Positions 39,105-46,740 of a DNA stretch of 64,000 bases are shown piece by piece. The notes under the pieces were generated by a model. That model worked only from the letters and a program-made list of their open reading frames with translations. It searched no databases and had not been told where the DNA came from. The position numbers and the translations under genes were made by a program. Position 1 is the stretch's first letter. Every line of letters begins with the position of its first letter. This stretch comes from Rhodoferax sp. Its GTDB lineage: Bacteria; Pseudomonadota; Gammaproteobacteria; Burkholderiales; Burkholderiaceae_C. The stretch is taken from positions 1-64,000 of the forward strand of contig JAUXWC010000277.1 in the NCBI GenBank assembly GCA_030685025.1. Reading direction: 5' to 3'.

Positions 39105-40349
39105 CTACATCAAGGTGAATTTTTCGGTGGATTCGTTGTAGCGCACCAGCGCGTACCACAACAACAGCAGACCGGCGCTGATCAGCAGAGTGATCCCCCA
39201 GCCGGAGAACATTTCCGGCAGGTAGGCCTGGAACCCGATGGTGGTGCGCTCGAACGTGTCCACATTGGTTTCGTCGATGGCCGTGAGATTGAGCTTCTTG
39301 AACACCGCGCTGGCCACGGAGCCCATCCACGCGAAGAAGAACATGCTCACCCACAGTTTGAGGTGGCCCTCGCCCATGCGCCATAGCGAGCCCGAGGCAC
39401 AGCCACCAGCAAACACCATGCCGATGCCAAAAATCACGCCGCCGAGCAGCGAACCGATCCAGAAGGTGGCGGGTATGGCCACGTAGGGGTCGATGATTTT
39501 CTTTTCAAACAGCAGCGCCGCCAGCGGCAGCCCGATGGCCAGGGCCAGAATCACGGCCTTGCTCATCTCTCCTTCACCTGTAACAAACGGCTCGCGAAAG
39601 GCACGGGCGAAACACAGGCGCGAGCGATGCATGATGAAGCCGATGGCAAAGCCGGCCAGCACAATCAGCGCGCGCAGTGCCAGCGGCTCAGTCCCGGCAT
39701 AGAGCCACACCGTGGCCCACGCCAGCATGGCCAGCGCCACCGCCAGTCCGAACCCGGGATATAGACGCATGACGCTTGGCGGCATCTGCAACGTGGGCGG
39801 CGGCTGGGTACCCCACTCGATGTTTTCCAGCGTCCACAGCAGCAGCTTGAAGCCGATGGCGGCACCGGCCAGCAAGCCGACCCACATGGCCCAGCCCGCC
39901 GGGGACGAATGCAGGACCGGGTTGAAAAAACCGCCCGTGGTGCAACCGCCCGCCAGCGCCGCGCCCACACCCATCAAGCTGCCGCCCAGCGCGGCCCAGA
40001 CGTATTCAAGTTTGGGCGGCCGGCTCGGGGCAAACTGGCGCGACAGCAACGCGGCGCTGAAGGCCCCCAGCACCAGCGTGATGTTCATGAGCGACATGCG
40101 GTGCATCCACACACTGTCCAGCTCAGACGGCACACCCAACGCCGGCCCCAGGCCGATCAGGTTGTTGAACCAGTCGCCCCAGAACTTGACGCCACCGAAG
40201 ACACCCCAGACCAGGCCATTGACCATCAAGCCCAGAATGACGAGCACCAGCAACACCGCCCCCATGTAGGAGGACCATTTTTTGACGAACAGCTTGTCGT
40301 AGTCCGACTTGAAACCGGCCATCCACTTGGCATTGTTGACGCTAGGCAT
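39105..40349 (-). CDS. YeeE/YedE (TsuA-like) sulfur-compound transporter
   Basis: A 414-residue integral membrane protein of the DUF395 family. Two glycine-rich cysteine motifs, GAALAGGCTTGGFF and GMVFAGGCASGSLW, are the signature, and TsuA homologues pass thiosulfate by way of these conserved cysteines. GAGGAG precedes the ATG. It lies between a monoheme cytochrome c and the triple rhodanese, so import or exchange of thiosulfate or another sulfane sulfur species is the natural reading. The actual substrate is not shown by the sequence. Confidence 0.88.
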   Translation of the reverse strand: MPSVNNAKWMAGFKSDYDKLFVKKWSSYMGAVLLVLVILGLMVNGLVWGVFGGVKFWGDWFNNLIGLGPALGVPSELDSVWMHRMSLMNITLVLGAFSAALLSRQFAPSRPPKLEYVWAALGGSLMGVGAALAGGCTTGGFFNPVLHSSPAGWAMWVGLLAGAAIGFKLLLWTLENIEWGTQPPPTLQMPPSVMRLYPGFGLAVALAMLAWATVWLYAGTEPLALRALIVLAGFAIGFIMHRSRLCFARAFREPFVTGEGEMSKAVILALAIGLPLAALLFEKKIIDPYVAIPATFWIGSLLGGVIFGIGMVFAGGCASGSLWRMGEGHLKLWVSMFFFAWMGSVASAVFKKLNLTAIDETNVDTFERTTIGFQAYLPEMFSGWGITLLISAGLLLLWYALVRYNESTEKFTLM

Positions 40350-40373
40350 CGCGGGCTCCTCTGGATAGGGTTC

Positions 40374-40766
40374 TTAGCTGCAGGTGGCGGGCGCGTCGCC
40401 GTCCTTGGCACCCTTGATGAGGAAGGCCTTGATGTCGTCCATCAGTTCGGTCTCAGGCGTGTCGGCGAACTTCTCCGCCGCCTTGTTGCCCGACTTGATG
40501 CTGGCCCGATAGGCCTTGCTCACATACTTGCTGACGGTGTCCTTGCCCTTGGCGTGTTTGTCCGCCTGTATGTACGCGGTCCAGTCGGCCTTGGTTTTGG
40601 TGCTGGGGTTGATGGAACCCACCGGCATGGCCACGTGGCAGGACGTGCAGACGCTGCGGTAGTAGACGCGGCCACGCTTCCAGTCGGCCTCGTAGGCCTG
40701 GGCCGTGAACGAGGCGCCCAACAGGATCGACAGCGCGGCGGCACTCAGGGTTTTGGCGGTTTTCAT
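40374..40766 (-). CDS. Small periplasmic monoheme cytochrome c
   Basis: A 130-residue protein with a signal peptide (cleavage near AQA-YE) and one haem motif, CTSCH, at about residues 40-44. It contains several Lys-rich helices and ends in ATCS. It likely carries electrons between the membrane cytochrome b and the octaheme enzyme or terminal acceptors. Spacing to the genes on either side is 60 and 24 bases, same strand. I cannot place it in a named cytochrome subfamily. Confidence 0.85.
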   Translation of the reverse strand: MKTAKTLSAAALSILLGASFTAQAYEADWKRGRVYYRSVCTSCHVAMPVGSINPSTKTKADWTAYIQADKHAKGKDTVSKYVSKAYRASIKSGNKAAEKFADTPETELMDDIKAFLIKGAKDGDAPATCS

Positions 40767-40826
40767 GGTAATGGCTCCTTGAAGAAAATGGTTGGTTGAG
40801 GGGGTCCGTAGGGCGCCCTCGTGGCT

Positions 40827-41423
40827 TTACTCGACCTCGTCCCACCCGGTAATCATGGCTTTCAGCTTGGAGCTGAGGCGGTGCCCGGTGGTGGCCAGGT
40901 ACACGTGTGTAATCACAAAGGCCAGCATCAGGAATGCGCCAATCACGTGGCCTGTCGCCACCCATTCCAGTTTCAGCCCTCCCAGACCCCAGGCGGCCCA
41001 GTCGACGTAGAACAGGTACAGCCAGCCAGTCACCCACAGCAAAGGACTCAGCAGGGTCAGGATGGCCAGGTAGGCCAGTCTTTGCAGCGGATTGTGTTTT
41101 TGGCGGGCAGTGGGCTTGAACGGATGCGGCTCGTGCTTGAAGATGCCCGAGGCGTAGTAGTTCATGATGGCCACCACCTTGTCCGTGGTCGGGATGTAGT
41201 GGCGCCACTCGCCGGTGGTCACATGCCAGAAGATGGCAAAGACCCACAGCCCCACCAGCGACCAGGCGGCGATGGTGTGGTAACTGACCGCTTTCTCAAA
41301 CCCGAAGAGGCCATAGCTGTCGTGAATTTCAAACCCCGTCAGCATCAGAAAGATGATCAGCATGGCCTGCGACCAGTGCCAAAAACGCTCGAACCCCTTG
41401 AAAATATAGACACGTTCAGTCAT
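40827..41423 (-). CDS. Membrane cytochrome b (b561-like / hydrogenase-type)
   Basis: A 198-residue membrane protein with about four to five helices. Histidines suited to haem b ligation appear in GFERFWHWSQAMLII, AWSLVGLWVFAIFWHVTTGEW and ATGHVIGAFLMLAFVITHVYLATTGH. The family includes cytochrome b subunits of thiosulfate reductase, formate dehydrogenase and Ni-Fe hydrogenase. ATG at 41423 has a GAGGAG site. It starts 13 bases after the octaheme cytochrome and probably links that enzyme to the quinone pool. Confidence 0.87.
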   Translation of the reverse strand: MTERVYIFKGFERFWHWSQAMLIIFLMLTGFEIHDSYGLFGFEKAVSYHTIAAWSLVGLWVFAIFWHVTTGEWRHYIPTTDKVVAIMNYYASGIFKHEPHPFKPTARQKHNPLQRLAYLAILTLLSPLLWVTGWLYLFYVDWAAWGLGGLKLEWVATGHVIGAFLMLAFVITHVYLATTGHRLSSKLKAMITGWDEVE

Positions 41424-41436
41424 GAAAGTTTGCTCC

Positions 41437-43044
41437 TCAAGCTTTGCGCCGTGAAACGAACCGCAGTGCACCGTGGCCCAGCACGCCCAGCAGGGTCAGC
41501 AGCGCCAGTCCCCAGCCAACGGTGTCCACCAGGCGGTTGGCGTCGCGCCCTGGCAGGTACACACCCTGAATGCCTTCCAGGCGGCCTTTCTTGCTGTGGC
41601 AGTCCACGCATCCCAACGCCTTGTCCTTGGGCGCCACCATGTGGGTGATGGGCCAGGACATTTCGGTCTTGATGAACTCGAACTTGCCCGAGTAGGGTGC
41701 GCCGGAGTCCTTCATGCCCACTTCAATGGCTTTGTCCCACACCAGGTTTTTCCAGAATCCGGTGTCGTCGTTACCGGCGGTATGCGGTGTGATCAGCGTT
41801 TTGTTGACCGGGTCGTAGGGCTGCGAGCCGCGGAACACCTTCATCGGCCAGATCAGGGACTTGCCGTCGGTGGCGGTGCCGCCCAGCGTGTTGATGCGCG
41901 TGGGCCGGTCAGACTTCTCGATCTTGTCGGTGAGCAAGGTGTAGTTCACCTGGCCGTTGAACCACGCGTATTCGGGTGTGACGTTCTCGGCCAGGGTGAA
42001 ATCGCCTTTGCGGGACTCATAGGTGATGCGGCCCTTGGCATCCTTGCGCACGATGTGTTGTCCCTTTGCATCGCGCTGACCGGCGGTGGACCAATCCCAG
42101 GTCATCTTGGTGGCGACGCCGCCCCGGGCAAAGCTGGGAATGTGGCAGGTCTGACAGGCGATCTTGCTGGCATGGTCGTTCAAACGTGCTACTTGTTTGT
42201 GCGGGCCGTTGCCGTGACACGACACGCAGGTGGCCGGGTTGCCTTTGTCCGTGCTGCCCCGCAGGTGCGCGCCCTTGCTGTCTTTGGCGGTGGGCGTGTA
42301 ACGGCTGCCCGCCACGTCATGGCTGGATGCCTTGTGGCACGAGGCGCAAGTGAAGTCCAGGCCGGCTGCATCCATGTGCACGTCCAGCGCTTTGTCGGGA
42401 GCGGCCATGGAACTGTCCAGATCGCCGTGCTTGACGCCGTCGCCCCCGCCGCCGTTGAAGTGACAGGCCCCGCAAGTGTCGCGGCTGGTTTTGCCGACTC
42501 TCTGTGCGATCCTGGACAGGTCGATGCCTTTGAGCACCTTGCCGGAACCGGGCGGGAACTCGGTGTCCTGGGTGACCACGTTGCCCGCCAGGCCTGGCGG
42601 CTTCTTGTAGTTGCCGGTGGTGTCATGGCACACCAGGCAGTCCACGTTTTCTTCGGATTTGAAATCAAATTTCGCGTCTTTCCAGCCGTAACCCACATGG
42701 CAACTGGTGCAAGACGCGTAGTTGGAAGCGATTGAAATGCAGAAATTGTTGAGGATCGTCTTTTTGCCCAAGCGCTGCTGGGTGTCGGGGTTGAGGTATT
42801 CCCATTTCCAGTGCTTGGTGCGGTGGATCTGACCCGCCGCTTCGGTGTGACACGTCAGACACGCCTTCGTCACCTCGGGCCCGGTCTTGAACTCACGCTG
42901 CAAGTCCTTGAACTTGGTGTGGTCGGCGGTGGTGTTGAGCTTGAGCGGCTTGGGCTCTTGCGCACTGACCAAGCCCACCGATGCAGAGCTTACCCAGGCA
43001 ATCAGACACGCCATCAACGCGACTCGGCAGGACTTGGCTCTCAT
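41437..43044 (-). CDS. Octaheme cytochrome c, tetrathionate-reductase (OTR) family
   Basis: A 535-residue exported protein with a signal peptide and exactly eight CxxCH motifs (CLTCH, CTSCH, CLVCH, CGACH, CASCH, CVSCH, CQTCH, CVDCH). A C-terminal membrane helix (VGWGLALLTLLGVLGHGALRF) anchors it in the inner membrane facing the periplasm. The layout fits the octaheme tetrathionate reductase family known from Shewanella, whose members reduce tetrathionate, nitrite or hydroxylamine in vitro; direction and substrate in vivo are open. ATG at 43044 is preceded by GAGAGG. An FNR-like box lies upstream at 43122-43135. Confidence 0.9.
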   Translation of the reverse strand: MRAKSCRVALMACLIAWVSSASVGLVSAQEPKPLKLNTTADHTKFKDLQREFKTGPEVTKACLTCHTEAAGQIHRTKHWKWEYLNPDTQQRLGKKTILNNFCISIASNYASCTSCHVGYGWKDAKFDFKSEENVDCLVCHDTTGNYKKPPGLAGNVVTQDTEFPPGSGKVLKGIDLSRIAQRVGKTSRDTCGACHFNGGGGDGVKHGDLDSSMAAPDKALDVHMDAAGLDFTCASCHKASSHDVAGSRYTPTAKDSKGAHLRGSTDKGNPATCVSCHGNGPHKQVARLNDHASKIACQTCHIPSFARGGVATKMTWDWSTAGQRDAKGQHIVRKDAKGRITYESRKGDFTLAENVTPEYAWFNGQVNYTLLTDKIEKSDRPTRINTLGGTATDGKSLIWPMKVFRGSQPYDPVNKTLITPHTAGNDDTGFWKNLVWDKAIEVGMKDSGAPYSGKFEFIKTEMSWPITHMVAPKDKALGCVDCHSKKGRLEGIQGVYLPGRDANRLVDTVGWGLALLTLLGVLGHGALRFVSRRKA

Positions 43045-43121
43045 GTGCGACCTCTCTTTTATGCATTCGTAAATGCGCAAGCACTTATATATGATTCTGC
43101 AACTGCACCTGCAGAAGTTCT

Positions 43122-43135
43122 TTGACAGGGATCAA
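43122..43135 (-). promoter_or_regulatory. FNR/CRP-family box upstream of the octaheme operon
   Basis: On the minus strand TTGATCCCTGTCAA matches TTGAT-N4-ATCAA at nine of ten fixed positions. Its centre is about 84 bases before the octaheme start codon; an AT-rich TATATAA-like stretch lies 30-40 bases downstream, consistent with a class II activator site. This suggests induction under low oxygen or nitrogen-oxide signals. Confidence 0.55.
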
Positions 43136-43172
43136 ACGGACGGCACGCCGGCGCTGCCGGCGTCAGCCGACC

Positions 43173-44069
43173 TCAATGCGGCGCCGCATCGGTCTGCGTC
43201 AACTGCATGTCCAGGTAAGGGGTGGCCCGGTCCGGGCTCGTCACTTCGACCGTGTGTCGTTGCGCTGCCGTTGCCCAGGCGCGCACCATGATGTCGCAAG
43301 GCAAGGTGACTGGTCGACGAAACCGTGCGTCGAGGTGATAGGTGCCGGCGCGCGGCAACTGCGCCATCACCAGCGCGCGGGCCAAAGTCCAGGTGCCGTG
43401 CATGATCGCCCGCTCGAAGCCGAACGGGCGTGCCAGCAGCGCGTGCTGGTGGATAGGATTCAAGTCGCCTGCAAGCGCGGCATAGCGCCGACCACGGGAT
43501 TCGGGTACGTGCAGCGCTTGCTCGCACAGGAGCGCAGTCGGATCTGGCGCCGGGACATCTCGGGCGCGTTGGTCGTCGCCAGGCACGCCAGGGGACTTGC
43601 CCGGCGCCAGCGCCCGAGTGCGGGCCTGCCACACCAACTCGCCGTCGCAACGGGCTTCGGTTACCAGGCAAAAACTCATGCCGCGTTTCTCCCAGCGGGC
43701 ATCGGCGCTGTAGGCCAGCAAATCGAAAACCGCCGTGGCCGCGATGGCTCGGGTTTGAGTCACGCCTTGCGTCATGTGGACCAGCCCCAGCGAGCGAAAC
43801 GGAAAGCCGGCATCGGCCAGGATCGCCAGGTGCAGGGGTGCTGCCGCGATTTGCAGCGTCAGTGGCGCCAGCGTGTCGTGGCTGCCGCTGGCGAGGCCGA
43901 TGCTGTCGCGATAGGCGCTCAGCCAGACCGGATCGAGCGTGGCGGCTGACATCGTGCGTTCGATGCGTGGCAGGGCGGCGGGGTCGGCCAGGCCGGGGTG
44001 TGCATGGCGCAGCAGGCCTGCCGTTGAGACCAGGGTTGACCAGAAAGCGGGCGGGCGAATCACGGGCAT
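43173..44069 (-). CDS. MaoC-like hot-dog dehydratase domain protein
   Basis: About 298 residues from the ATG at 44069. The C-terminal half has the hydratase-2 segment YAALAGDLNPIHQHALLARPFGFERAIMHG, with the Asp/His pair of MaoC enoyl-CoA hydratases. The N-terminal half is probably a degenerate second hot-dog domain. The frame runs upstream to 44228, but that part is translated from the dispersed palindrome, so the true start is uncertain (44123 is another option). No link to its sulfur-metabolism neighbours is apparent. Acyl-CoA hydration is expected from the family. Confidence 0.75.
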   Translation of the reverse strand: MPVIRPPAFWSTLVSTAGLLRHAHPGLADPAALPRIERTMSAATLDPVWLSAYRDSIGLASGSHDTLAPLTLQIAAAPLHLAILADAGFPFRSLGLVHMTQGVTQTRAIAATAVFDLLAYSADARWEKRGMSFCLVTEARCDGELVWQARTRALAPGKSPGVPGDDQRARDVPAPDPTALLCEQALHVPESRGRRYAALAGDLNPIHQHALLARPFGFERAIMHGTWTLARALVMAQLPRAGTYHLDARFRRPVTLPCDIMVRAWATAAQRHTVEVTSPDRATPYLDMQLTQTDAAPH

Positions 44070-44151
44070 GGGCGGTCCAGGGGCGCAAAGGAAGTGCCGC
44101 AGTGTAGACCGCCAGGTGGACATCGGGGTGCTTGCCGCACGGCGTGCGGCT

Positions 44152-44230
44152 GCGGTCTGTCCCGCAAGAACACCCCTGATCAGTTGGGGACAGAGCTTGC
44201 CGCTACGCGGCTGCGGTCTGTCCCGCAAGT
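44152..44230 (-). repeat. Dispersed palindromic repeat upstream of the ArsR-rhodanese gene
   Basis: A full copy at 44178-44230 (GATCAGTTGGGGACAGAGC ... GGTCTGTCCCGCAAG) preceded by a half copy (GCGGTCTGTCCCGCAAG) at 44152-44168. It lies in the gap between the divergent MaoC-like and ArsR-rhodanese genes. Confidence 0.8.
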
Positions 44231-44296
44231 TTCACGATTTACATTGCGCCAAATCAAGCTTGAGCGGCTTTGACGGTTGCAGTTCATTCGCTTCAT

Positions 44297-44314
44297 CATT
44301 AGAATGTTCGAATG
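44297..44314. promoter_or_regulatory. Imperfect palindrome over the start of the ArsR-rhodanese gene, possible operator
   Basis: CATTAGAATGTTCGAATG is an inverted repeat with 7 of 9 matching pairs; its end is the ATG itself. It nearly fits ATTC-N8-GAAT, the spacing described for operators of persulfide-sensing ArsR proteins (SqrR/BigR). Autorepression by the encoded protein is a plausible inference. Confidence 0.4.
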
Positions 44315-45064
44315 AAACAACGATCTCTCAGAGACTTGCTGTACGAGCAGGTCGCTCGCATCGGCAAAGCCGTGTCCAGCCCCAAACGCCTGGAGCTGCT
44401 TGACTTGCTGGCCCAAGGGGAGAAGAGCGTGGACGTGCTGGCCAACGAGTTGTCGGCAGACATCAAACTCACCAGCGCCCATCTGAAGGCCTTGCGCGAC
44501 GCGCGCTTGGTCACCTCCCGGCGCGACGGCAAGTACGTGGTCTACCGCCTGACTGGCAGTGACGTGGCTGGCCTGTGGGTGACCTTGCGCCAAGTCGCCG
44601 AGGAGCACCTGTTGGAGCTGCGGCTGGCGGTGGAGCAAATGGCCGCGGAACCCAACAAGCTCGCCTCGGTCGGGCGCAAAGCCTTGTTGGAACAAGCCCG
44701 GCGTGGCGATGTCGTGGTGATTGACGTGCGGCCGCAAGCTGAATACGAGGTCGCCCACCTGCCTTATGCCCGCTCCATGCCGGTGGCCGAGATCGAGCGG
44801 CGTCTCGCCGAGCTGCCTGCCGACAAGGACATCGTCGCGTATTGCCGTGGTCCGTTCTGCTTGCTGTCCGACGAAGCCGTGGCTTTGCTCGCGGCCAAGG
44901 GCTACCGGGTGCGCAAGATCCTGGACGGCGTCAGCGAATGGCAGGCCGCGGGGCTGCCGGTGCAGCGCGCGACCGATACCGCTGCCACGCCCGAGCGGGG
45001 TCGGCCTGGTCGCCACTTAGCCCGTGACAACGTTGCATCACCCACCAAGACCGGAGGTAAATAA
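44312..45064 (+). CDS. ArsR-family regulator fused to a rhodanese domain
   Basis: A 250-residue protein. Residues 1-95 form an ArsR winged helix (KRLELLDLLAQGEKSVDVLANEL, recognition helix near KLTSAHLKALRDARLV). Residues 125-225 form a rhodanese domain with active loop YCRGPFCLLS, where the first Cys is catalytic and the second could form a disulfide or polysulfide bridge. A cysteine-free DNA-binding part and a sulfur-carrying C-terminus suggest that persulfide status controls DNA binding. It leads an operon with dsrE-like and sqr-like genes. The C-terminal tail is unconserved. Confidence 0.88.
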   Translation: MKQRSLRDLLYEQVARIGKAVSSPKRLELLDLLAQGEKSVDVLANELSADIKLTSAHLKALRDARLVTSRRDGKYVVYRLTGSDVAGLWVTLRQVAEEHLLELRLAVEQMAAEPNKLASVGRKALLEQARRGDVVVIDVRPQAEYEVAHLPYARSMPVAEIERRLAELPADKDIVAYCRGPFCLLSDEAVALLAAKGYRVRKILDGVSEWQAAGLPVQRATDTAATPERGRPGRHLARDNVASPTKTGGK

Positions 45065-45065
45065 C

Positions 45066-45419
45066 ATGAGCAAGCATCTCTTCATCCTGAACGACCCGCC
45101 CTATGGCACCGAGCGCAGCTACAACGCCCTGCGCCTGGCGATTGCCTTGGCCAAGACCGAGGGCGAGCAGGTCCGCGTGTTCCTGATGGCGGACGCTGCC
45201 GTCTGCGCCAAGACCGGACAAAAAGTGCCACAGGGTTACTACAACCTTGGCGACATGCTGGGCATGGTGGGTCGGCGCAAGGCTGAGATCGCAGTCTGTG
45301 GCAGTTGCATGGACGCCCGCGGTCTCGCCGATACCGATCTGGTGGCCGGCGCTGCGCGCGGCAGCATGCCGCAGTTGGCCGAATGGACGATTTGGGCCGA
45401 CAAGGTGCTGGTGTTCTGA
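45066..45419 (+). CDS. DsrE/DsrF-like sulfur-carrier protein
   Basis: A 117-residue DsrE-fold protein (MSKHLFILNDPPYGTERSYNALRLA). The Cys pair in AVCGSCMDARGL is where DsrE relatives hold their reactive cysteine. Such proteins accept and pass persulfide sulfur in the cytoplasm. A strong GGAGGT at 45053-45058 sets the start. Its stop overlaps the start of the flavoprotein gene (TGATG), so translation is coupled. With a rhodanese regulator on one side and an SQR-like enzyme on the other, it probably relays sulfane sulfur. Confidence 0.87.
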   Translation: MSKHLFILNDPPYGTERSYNALRLAIALAKTEGEQVRVFLMADAAVCAKTGQKVPQGYYNLGDMLGMVGRRKAEIAVCGSCMDARGLADTDLVAGAARGSMPQLAEWTIWADKVLVF

Positions 45420-46564
45420 TGGCCAAGACCGCTCTCATTTTGGGCGCTGGCATTGGCGGCATCGTGGCCGCCCAGACCCTGCGCAAGTTGCTGCCGCCAG
45501 AACACCGTGTGGTGGTGGTTGAACGCCAGCACGAGCATGTGTTTGCACCGTCGCTGCTGTGGTACATGACCGGTGGCCACGAGGCTGCCCGGTTCACCCG
45601 GCCACTGTCGACGTTGTCGGCCAAGGGCATCGAGCTGGTGCACGGCGACATCACCGGCATCGACCCGGCGGCCCTGTCAGTCGAGGTGGGTGGCCAGAGC
45701 TTGCGCGGTGACGCCATGGTGCTGGCCCTGGGCGCGGACTATGCACCCGAGCTGATACCGGGCCTGGCAGAAGTTGGGCACAACCTCTACACCCTGATTG
45801 GTGCCACGGCTATTCAGCGCGCGCTCGAAAACTTCCAAGGCGGTCGCATTGTGGTGCTCACCGCTGCCCCGGCCTACAAATGCCCGGCCGCACCGTATGA
45901 GGCGGCCATGCTGGTCGATGCCTACTGCAAGAAACGCCAACTGCACGGCCCTACCGAAGTGGTGGTCTACGCGGCTGAGCCGATACCGATGGCGGTGACC
46001 GGCCCGGCGATCGGTGAACAGGTCAAGATGCTGCTGGACAGCAAGGGCATTGGCTACTTCCCCAACCATCAGGTCAACAAGGTGGAAACCGGGCTGCTGC
46101 ACTTCTCGGACGGTAGCACCACGCCCTTCGACCTGCTGCTTTACGTGCCACCGCACCGGGTGCCGGCGGTGGTGAAGGCGGCCGGATTGTGCGCCGAGTC
46201 TGGCTGGGTGGCGGTGGACCGCGGCACGCTGCAGACCAAGTTCCCGGAGGTCTATGCGATTGGCGATGTGACCTCGATCCCGCTGAAGATGGGCCGTCCT
46301 TTGCCCAAGGCCGGTGTCTTTGCGCACGGCCAGGCCGAGGTGGTGGCCCACAACCTCGCCCACGCCTGGACCGGCCAGGGTGCGCCACGCCTATTCACTG
46401 GCGAAGGCATGTGTTTCCTGGAGATTGGCGACGCGCGCGCGGGCCTGGGCAAGGGCAACTTCTATGCCGAACCAACGCCGCAGGTGGCGATGCACGGCCC
46501 CAATGTGCTCTGGCACGCAGGCAAAGTGTTGTATGAAAAATACTGGCTTTACAGGTACTTCTAA
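45419..46564 (+). CDS. Sulfide:quinone-oxidoreductase-like FAD protein
   Basis: A 381-residue flavoprotein of the disulfide-reductase fold. The N-terminal dinucleotide motif is LGAGIGGIVAAQTL; APAYKCPAAPYE holds the conserved Cys near residue 160; VYAIGDVTSIPL is the FAD-pyrophosphate motif; the C-terminus YEKYWLYRYF suits monotopic membrane binding. Similar proteins oxidise sulfide to polysulfide and reduce quinone. Only one of the usual redox cysteines could be matched with confidence, so a related flavoprotein, for instance a persulfide- or flavocytochrome-like type, is possible. Operon: arsR-rhodanese, dsrE-like, this gene. Confidence 0.83.
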   Translation: MAKTALILGAGIGGIVAAQTLRKLLPPEHRVVVVERQHEHVFAPSLLWYMTGGHEAARFTRPLSTLSAKGIELVHGDITGIDPAALSVEVGGQSLRGDAMVLALGADYAPELIPGLAEVGHNLYTLIGATAIQRALENFQGGRIVVLTAAPAYKCPAAPYEAAMLVDAYCKKRQLHGPTEVVVYAAEPIPMAVTGPAIGEQVKMLLDSKGIGYFPNHQVNKVETGLLHFSDGSTTPFDLLLYVPPHRVPAVVKAAGLCAESGWVAVDRGTLQTKFPEVYAIGDVTSIPLKMGRPLPKAGVFAHGQAEVVAHNLAHAWTGQGAPRLFTGEGMCFLEIGDARAGLGKGNFYAEPTPQVAMHGPNVLWHAGKVLYEKYWLYRYF

Positions 46565-46592
46565 GGGCGCGTAGCGCGGTGATTCAAGTCCT

Positions 46593-46670
46593 CGTCATCG
46601 CGAGCGCAGCGCGGCGATCCATGCGTAACGTGCTACCACCGTGGATTGCCACGCTGCGCTCGCAATGACG
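46593..46670. repeat. Inverted repeat of the CGTCATTGCGAGCGCAGCG type
   Basis: CGTCATCGCGAGCGCAGCGC at the left and CACGCTGCGCTCGCAATGACG at the right face each other around CGATCCATGC...GTGGATTGCC. The 78-bp unit is a widely met bacterial intergenic palindrome. It lies between the SQR-like and RND genes. Confidence 0.75.
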
Positions 46671-46740
46671 AAACCAGTTTGCACTTCTCAAACCACCCGC
46701 GCGTAGGCGTAAACCACAAGCAGCAATCAAAGGGAAGCCC

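Noticed and set aside
44070..44228. Extended N-terminus of the MaoC-like protein
   Set aside because: These codons run through the dispersed palindrome; homology begins later and no ribosome binding site supports the upstream start.
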